The position numbers and the translations under genes are program-made. The notes below the pieces were generated by a model, which saw only the letters and a list, made by a program, of their open reading frames with translations, ran no database searches and was not told the origin of the DNA. A DNA stretch of 64,000 bases from Martinezella rhizogenes (lineage in GTDB: Bacteria; Pseudomonadota; Alphaproteobacteria; Rhizobiales; Rhizobiaceae): contig NZ_JUHG01000002.1 of assembly GCF_000799715.1 (NCBI RefSeq), forward strand, positions 1-64,000, in the 5' to 3' direction. Below, one piece after another: positions 59,678 through 64,000 of this stretch (its first letter is position 1; each line of letters opens with the position of its first letter).

Positions 59678-61408
59678 ATGCGACGGCATCTCTTAACAAC
59701 GACGGCAGTCGTGCTGCTGGCTCTGGCCGGCTCGGCTCAGGCCGGCATGAACGAAGCCAAGACATTCCTGGACAAGGAGATCGGCGATGTCTCGACGCTC
59801 TCGCGCGCCGACCAGGAAAAGGAAATGCAATGGTTCGTCGACGCGGCCAAGCCCTTCCAGGGCATGGAGATCAAGGTTGTCTCGGAAACCCTGACCACCC
59901 ACCAGTATGAATCGCAGGTTCTGGCACCGGCCTTCACCGCCATCACCGGCATCAAGGTCACCCACGACGTCATCCAGGAAGGCGACGTCGTCGAGAAGAT
60001 CCAGACGCAGATGCAGACCGGCCAGAACCTCTATGACGGCTGGGTCAACGATTCCGACCTGATCGGCACTCATTGGCGCTACAAGCAGGTGCGCAACCTG
60101 ACGGACTGGATGGCCGGCGAAGGCAAGGATGTTACCAATCCCGGTCTCGATATCCCCGACTTCATCGGCACCAGCTTCACCACCGCTCCGGACAAGAAGC
60201 TCTACCAGCTTCCCGACCAGCAGTTCGCCAACCTCTATTGGTTCCGCTACGACTGGTTCAACGACGAGAAGAACAAGGCCGACTTCAAGGCGAAGTACGG
60301 CTACGATCTCGGCGTGCCGGTCAACTGGTCGGCCTATGAGGACATCGCCCAGTTCTTCACCGGCCGTGACGTCAACGGCAAGAAGGTCTTCGGCCATATG
60401 GACTATGGCAAGAAGGACCCGTCGCTCGGCTGGCGCTTCACCGATGCCTGGCTCTCCATGGCCGGCAACGGCGACAAGGGCCTGCCGAACGGCTTGCCGG
60501 TTGACGAATGGGGCATCAAGGTCGACGCCAACTCGCGTCCGGTCGGCTCCTGCGTCGCGCGCGGCGGCGACACCAACGGCCCGGCCGCCGTCTACTCCAT
60601 CCAGAAATATCTCGATTGGTTGAAGGCCTACGCACCGCCGGAAGCCCAGGGCATGACCTTCTCGGAATCCGGTCCGGTTCCGTCGCAGGGCAATGTCGCG
60701 CAGCAGATCTTCTGGTACACGGCCTTCACCGCCGACATGGTCAAGCCCGGCCTGCCGGTCATGAACGCCGACGGCACGCCGAAATGGCGCATGGCACCGT
60801 CGCCGCATGGCGTCTACTGGAAGGACGGCATGAAGCTTGGCTATCAGGACGTCGGTTCCTGGACGCTGATGAAGTCGACCCCGGTCGACCGCGCCAAGGC
60901 CGCATGGCTCTATGCGCAGTTCGTGACATCGAAGACGGTGGACGTGAAGAAGAGCCATGTCGGCCTCACCTTCATCCGCGAATCCACCATCCGCGACAAG
61001 AGCTTCACCAAGCGTGCGCCTGAACTCGGCGGTCTGATCGAGTTCTATCGTTCGCCGGCTCGTGTCCAGTGGTCGCCAACCGGCACCAACGTTCCGGACT
61101 ATCCGAAGCTGGCACAGCTCTGGTGGCAGGCGATCGGCGATGCCGCATCAGGTGCCAAGGACGCGCAAGGCGCCATGGACGCGCTCTGCGCCGACCAGGA
61201 AAAGGTGATGCAGCGTATCGAGCGCGCCGGTGTTCAGGGCGATATCGGTCCGAAGCTCGCCGAGGAGCATGATCTCGCCTACTGGAACGCCGATGCCGTC
61301 AAGAACGGCCATCTCGCTCCGCAGCTGAAGATCGCCAACGAGAAAGAAAAGCCGGTCACCGTCAACTACGACGAACTGGTCAAGAGCTGGGCCGACGCGC
61401 AGAAGTAA
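59678..61408 (+). CDS. glpV: Glycerol ABC transporter substrate-binding protein
   Basis: A 576-aa periplasmic binding protein, longer than normal family 1 proteins (about 430) but typical for this operon. Signal peptide is residues about 1-23 (RRHLLTTTAVVLLALAGSAQ, cleavage after AQA). Segments include TLTTHQYESQVLAPAFTAIT, GQNLYDGWVNDSDLIGTHWR and QQFANLYWFRYDWFNDEKNK. Start ATG 59678 with AGGGAGG 6 nt upstream. Last gene, followed by a strong terminator. Confidence 0.93.
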   Translation: MRRHLLTTTAVVLLALAGSAQAGMNEAKTFLDKEIGDVSTLSRADQEKEMQWFVDAAKPFQGMEIKVVSETLTTHQYESQVLAPAFTAITGIKVTHDVIQEGDVVEKIQTQMQTGQNLYDGWVNDSDLIGTHWRYKQVRNLTDWMAGEGKDVTNPGLDIPDFIGTSFTTAPDKKLYQLPDQQFANLYWFRYDWFNDEKNKADFKAKYGYDLGVPVNWSAYEDIAQFFTGRDVNGKKVFGHMDYGKKDPSLGWRFTDAWLSMAGNGDKGLPNGLPVDEWGIKVDANSRPVGSCVARGGDTNGPAAVYSIQKYLDWLKAYAPPEAQGMTFSESGPVPSQGNVAQQIFWYTAFTADMVKPGLPVMNADGTPKWRMAPSPHGVYWKDGMKLGYQDVGSWTLMKSTPVDRAKAAWLYAQFVTSKTVDVKKSHVGLTFIRESTIRDKSFTKRAPELGGLIEFYRSPARVQWSPTGTNVPDYPKLAQLWWQAIGDAASGAKDAQGAMDALCADQEKVMQRIERAGVQGDIGPKLAEEHDLAYWNADAVKNGHLAPQLKIANEKEKPVTVNYDELVKSWADAQK

Positions 61409-61430
61409 GCAGAGCCTTTAACGCAATAGG

Positions 61431-61463
61431 ATGCCGGGGCCTGAAAGGGCCCCGGCATTTTTC
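61431..61463 (+). terminator. Rho-independent terminator of the glycerol importer operon
   Basis: 11-bp stem ATGCCGGGGCC / GGCCCCGGCAT with a small loop, followed by TTTTT, 23 bp after the glpV stop. Confidence 0.9.
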
Positions 61464-61510
61464 CGTCACCGCGAAAGACGGAGAAACAGCAAAAACTAGC
61501 CGCATAGCAT

Positions 61511-61528
61511 CTGTCACATACTTGACAC
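61511..61528 (+). promoter_or_regulatory. Possible PhoB box before the acid phosphatase
   Basis: CTGTCAC-ATAC-TTGACAC: two similar 7-mers 11 bp apart, as in Pho boxes (CTGTCAT-N4-CTGTCAT). The second also reads as a -35 TTGACA (61522-61527). A phosphate-starvation role suits the phosphatase downstream. Confidence 0.5.
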
Positions 61529-61639
61529 ATTTCCTGCGAGCGCGAACTATCCTTATCCGGATCATGGCATCGGCATACATCAGAAGTCGTTGATATACCT
61601 TGCGGATTTTCAGCAGCCAATAATCATAAGGAGAACAGC

Positions 61640-62500
61640 GTGAGAAACAGCTATTTTGGGCGCCGGGCGCTCGTCACCGCCATCAGCCTTACCGCCGCCC
61701 TGCCGGCTTTGGCCGCCGACTTGCCGGCCGCCCAGCCCGACGACAATCTCAACGCGGTTCTCTGGGACCAGACCTCCGTCGAGGCCAAGGCCAATGCGCT
61801 CGGCGCCTATGCGCTCGGCCGCATTCGGCTCGACGAAGCGTTAGCGGACAAGAACTGGACTGCGGCCCCAGCCGAACAATCAGGCAATTTCCAGGATTTC
61901 CCGCCGGCGATCGTCCTCGATGTCGATGATACCGTGCTCAACACATCGCCGTATCAGGCCCAGAACATCATTGCCGGCACCAGTTTCACGCCGGACAGCT
62001 GGACAAAATACGTCAACGCCCAGCAGGACAGCCCCATTCCGGGCTCCGTCGAGTTCACGCAATATGCGGCCTCCAAGGGTGTGAAAGTCTTCTACGTCAC
62101 CAACCGCACCGCCGGCGAGGAAGGCCCGACCGTCGAGGAGATGAAGCGCTTCGGCTTCCCGATGGGCGACAATGTCGACACTTTCCTCAGCGCCAAGGAA
62201 CAGCCGGACTGGGGTTCCGCTAAGGGCACGCGCCGCGCCTTCATCGCCAAGAACTACCGCATCCTGCTGCTGTTCGGTGACAATTTCGGCGACTTCACCG
62301 ATGACTACAAGGGCACGGTCGAGGAACGCCAGAAGGTCTTCGAAGCCAACGCCGCCCGTTTCGGCCACGACTGGATCGCCATCGCCAACCCGACCTACGG
62401 CTCATTCGAAAGCGCGCCCTACAAGGGCGACTACAAGCTGCCGCCCGAAAAACAGCGCCAGCTGAAGCAGGATGCGCTGAAGCCCTGGGATGGGAAGTAA
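61640..62500 (+). CDS. HAD-superfamily acid phosphatase, class IIIB (e(P4)-like)
   Basis: A 286-aa secreted phosphatase. The signal peptide covers residues about 1-26 (ALVTAISLTAALPALAAD); there is no lipobox, unlike the Haemophilus lipoprotein e(P4). Catalytic Asp pair is in IVLDVDDTVLNTSPYQ, motif II in FYVTNRTAGEEG, and motif III in LLLFGDNFGDF. ANPTYGSFESAPYKGDYKL closes the domain. Probably releases phosphate from nucleotides or other esters in the periplasm. The start is a GTG with AAGGAG 6 nt upstream. Monocistronic, with a possible Pho box upstream. Confidence 0.92.
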   Translation: MRNSYFGRRALVTAISLTAALPALAADLPAAQPDDNLNAVLWDQTSVEAKANALGAYALGRIRLDEALADKNWTAAPAEQSGNFQDFPPAIVLDVDDTVLNTSPYQAQNIIAGTSFTPDSWTKYVNAQQDSPIPGSVEFTQYAASKGVKVFYVTNRTAGEEGPTVEEMKRFGFPMGDNVDTFLSAKEQPDWGSAKGTRRAFIAKNYRILLLFGDNFGDFTDDYKGTVEERQKVFEANAARFGHDWIAIANPTYGSFESAPYKGDYKLPPEKQRQLKQDALKPWDGK

Positions 62501-62554
62501 CGATCCTCGACAGAGGTTTGTCGGGTGAGTTCGCGCTTGCCGTAACTCTTTGCC

Positions 62555-62703
62555 TGGCCCCTCACCCCAACCCTCTCCCCGCATTGCGGGGCGAGGGGGC
62601 TCTACAATGCCAAACAGAGCTTCCGCTCGAGTGGAGAGGCTGATCGTTTCGCGCTGCCGTCCCTTCTCCCCGCTTGCGGGGAGAAGGCTAGGATGAGGGG
62701 CCA
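62555..62703. repeat. RIME-like mosaic palindromic element, copy 3
   Basis: 149 bp, ends TGGCCCCTCACCCC and GGATGAGGGGCCA identical to copy 1, with inner hairpins CTCTCCCCGCATTGCGGGGCGAG and CTTCTCCCCGCTTGCGGGGA. It lies between the convergent phosphatase and binding-protein genes. Confidence 0.8.
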
Positions 62704-62763
62704 CGCACAAAGCTTCGGCAAAACCGAACTCGCCTGACCGTCACCCATATAGCCAGCTATCAA

Positions 62764-64000
62764 TCAACTCTTCCTCTTCAGCTTCGTCGCACCTTCCTCC
62801 ACCAGTCTCTTTGCCGCTTCCGCGACCGTGATCTTGCCGAAGGCGAGCTGGTCGGCGACGGGGCGCATGACGTTCTGATCGAACTCTTGCGAGCCGAGCG
62901 GTGCCGGCACCGGATAGGTTCCGACCTGATCCTTCAACAGCTCGATATATTTCACCGTCTGCTGCTCGACCGGATTGAGGGTCGGCAGGATGGCGGCGCG
63001 CACGGCCGGCGACATCGGCACGCCGCGCTCGACGCCGAGGATCTTGCCGGCATCGGGATCGTTGACGAAGAAGTTGATGAACTTCGCGGCCGCCTCACCA
63101 TTCTTGCTTGTGGCGCCGACGCTCCAGATCAGGGCCGGGCGATAGTAGTGGCCTGAGGGGCCGTCCTTCTTTTCGCGCGGCAGCATCGTAACGGCGAGCT
63201 TGCTCTTGACCACGAGCTGATAGCCGACGAGCTGGTTGGAATAGGCCATGCCGATGGCGGATTTGCCGAGTGCCAGGCAGTTGCTCTCGATAACATTCTG
63301 GTCGAGCGTCTGGACATCGGCCGAGACAGTGCCGCCACGCTGGCGCAGGTCTTCCCAATAGGAGTACCATTCCTTGGCGTCGTCGACACTGAAGCCGAGA
63401 CCGCCCTCATCCGTGTAAAGGCTCTTGCCGCGCTGACGCAGCCAGGCATCCAGCACATAGTTGTAGCGTGCACCATAGGGACCGCCCCAATAGCCGCGCT
63501 TGCCGGCCGCCTTGGTCATCTCAACGACAAGATCGGCATAGTCTGCCCATGTCGTGGTCGGGCCGGGCGGCGTCAGGCCGGTCTTCTTGAACATCTCCTC
63601 GTCATAGAACATCGCAAAAGAGTTGAGCCCGAGGCCGACGCCATAGAGCTTGTTGTCGACGGTGGTCAGCTTCAGCACATCCTTGCCGAAACTATCCACA
63701 TTCAGCGTTGAGGGCACGAATTGGTCGAGCGGCATGCAGGCGCCGCGCTTGGAATAATCCGAAATCGTGCTCGGCTCGAGCTGGAAGACATCCGCAATGT
63801 TCTGGCTGGCCATGCCGGTGGCAAGCTTTGCCCAGTAGCCGTCGCCGCTGATGCTTTCGCCGACGACGGAAATATCCGGGTTCTTGCTATGAAACAGCTC
63901 GGCGACACCGATCGTGCGCTTGCCGCGATCGGGCGAGCCCCACCACATCGCCCGCAATTGCGTCGCATCGGCAAAGGCGGCCCCTCCACCGAAAGCGAGA
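62764..64000 (-). CDS. Sugar ABC transporter substrate-binding protein (5' end outside the window)
   Basis: The frame is open to the window edge and gives at least 412 residues. The first visible residues (LAFGGGAAFADA, then TQLRAMWWGSPDRGKRT) are the end of a signal peptide and the start of the mature family 1 binding protein. A TTG at 63957 and an ATG at 63948 lie inside this and are not the start. Further segments are GLGLNSFAMFYDEEMFKKTG, GGPYGARYNYVLDAWLRQRG and VERGVPMSPAVRAAI. Permeases, if any, lie outside. Ligand unknown; probably an oligosaccharide. Confidence 0.9.
   Translation of the reverse strand, partial: LAFGGGAAFADATQLRAMWWGSPDRGKRTIGVAELFHSKNPDISVVGESISGDGYWAKLATGMASQNIADVFQLEPSTISDYSKRGACMPLDQFVPSTLNVDSFGKDVLKLTTVDNKLYGVGLGLNSFAMFYDEEMFKKTGLTPPGPTTTWADYADLVVEMTKAAGKRGYWGGPYGARYNYVLDAWLRQRGKSLYTDEGGLGFSVDDAKEWYSYWEDLRQRGGTVSADVQTLDQNVIESNCLALGKSAIGMAYSNQLVGYQLVVKSKLAVTMLPREKKDGPSGHYYRPALIWSVGATSKNGEAAAKFINFFVNDPDAGKILGVERGVPMSPAVRAAILPTLNPVEQQTVKYIELLKDQVGTYPVPAPLGSQEFDQNVMRPVADQLAFGKITVAEAAKRLVEEGATKLKRKS

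Overview
The window is high-GC DNA with the gene content, operon style and intergenic repeats of the family Rhizobiaceae; Rhizobium sensu lato is the best guess. Supporting signs are an actP/hmrR-type copper pair, a glpSTPQUV-type glycerol importer, a hut cluster with HutF and HutC, a DUF1612 protein, and three copies of a roughly 150-bp mosaic palindromic element resembling the rhizobial RIME elements. I see no rRNA, tRNA, CRISPR array, prophage or insertion sequence. Most of the window is ordinary metabolic and transport DNA.

Layout. 1-8145: the 3' end of one RND pump gene, a strong terminator, then a complete MdtABC-like tripartite pump on the minus strand (one adaptor and two different RND permeases). 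8380-12561: a DUF1612 regulator-like gene, then a Cu+ P-type ATPase and its MerR-family regulator behind a perfect CueR/HmrR operator. 12613-17657: a RIME-like repeat, a thiolase, a VapBC-type toxin-antitoxin pair, a small secreted protein, a DHA2-type drug transporter and a sulfite-oxidase-like molybdoenzyme. 17712-27578: histidine utilisation (hutD, hutU, hutH, hutI divergent from hutF-hutC, with a HutC-type palindrome between them). A second PIN toxin-antitoxin pair sits antisense between hutU and hutD. A HAL-family paralog without the catalytic Ala-Ser-Gly triad lies downstream of hutC. 27765-33596: a secreted protein and an AcrAB-like pump with a divergent TetR regulator. 33635-35449: a SnoaL-like protein and an Lrp regulator divergent from a tryptophan 2,3-dioxygenase-family heme protein with an altered substrate loop. 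35467-37676: mntR and mntH. 37809-40470: a membrane-anchored LytM/M23 protein and a third PIN toxin-antitoxin pair. 40568-45236: a PaoABC-like molybdenum hydroxylase divergent from a TetR gene. 45301-53258: a DUF427 protein, then a sugar ABC importer divergent from a ROK regulator, a Gfo/Idh/MocA dehydrogenase and a ThuA-like protein. 53560-61408: a CorA-family channel and the glycerol importer. 61640-64000: a HAD acid phosphatase behind a possible Pho box, and the body of another sugar-binding protein cut by the window end.

How the parts work together. The hut genes take histidine to urocanate, imidazolone propionate and formiminoglutamate, then to N-formylglutamate through HutF; no HutG is visible, so the last step must lie elsewhere. 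The sugar ABC, dehydrogenase and ThuA set looks like import followed by oxidation of a glycoside. Export systems are dense: parts of three RND pumps plus one MFS pump.

The most interesting signals are changes in key residues of recognisable families: the HAL paralog with Tyr-Leu-Thr in place of the MIO triad; the two glycerol-importer ATPases with complementary defects (one lacks the H-loop histidine, the other the LSGGQ signature), which predicts one working and one degenerate ATP site; the dioxygenase-family protein lacking the GTGGSSG loop; and the LytM protein with a Zn-ligand His changed to Tyr. The glycerol operon also has a long leader with five helically phased repeats and a short ORF overlapping the glpS start.
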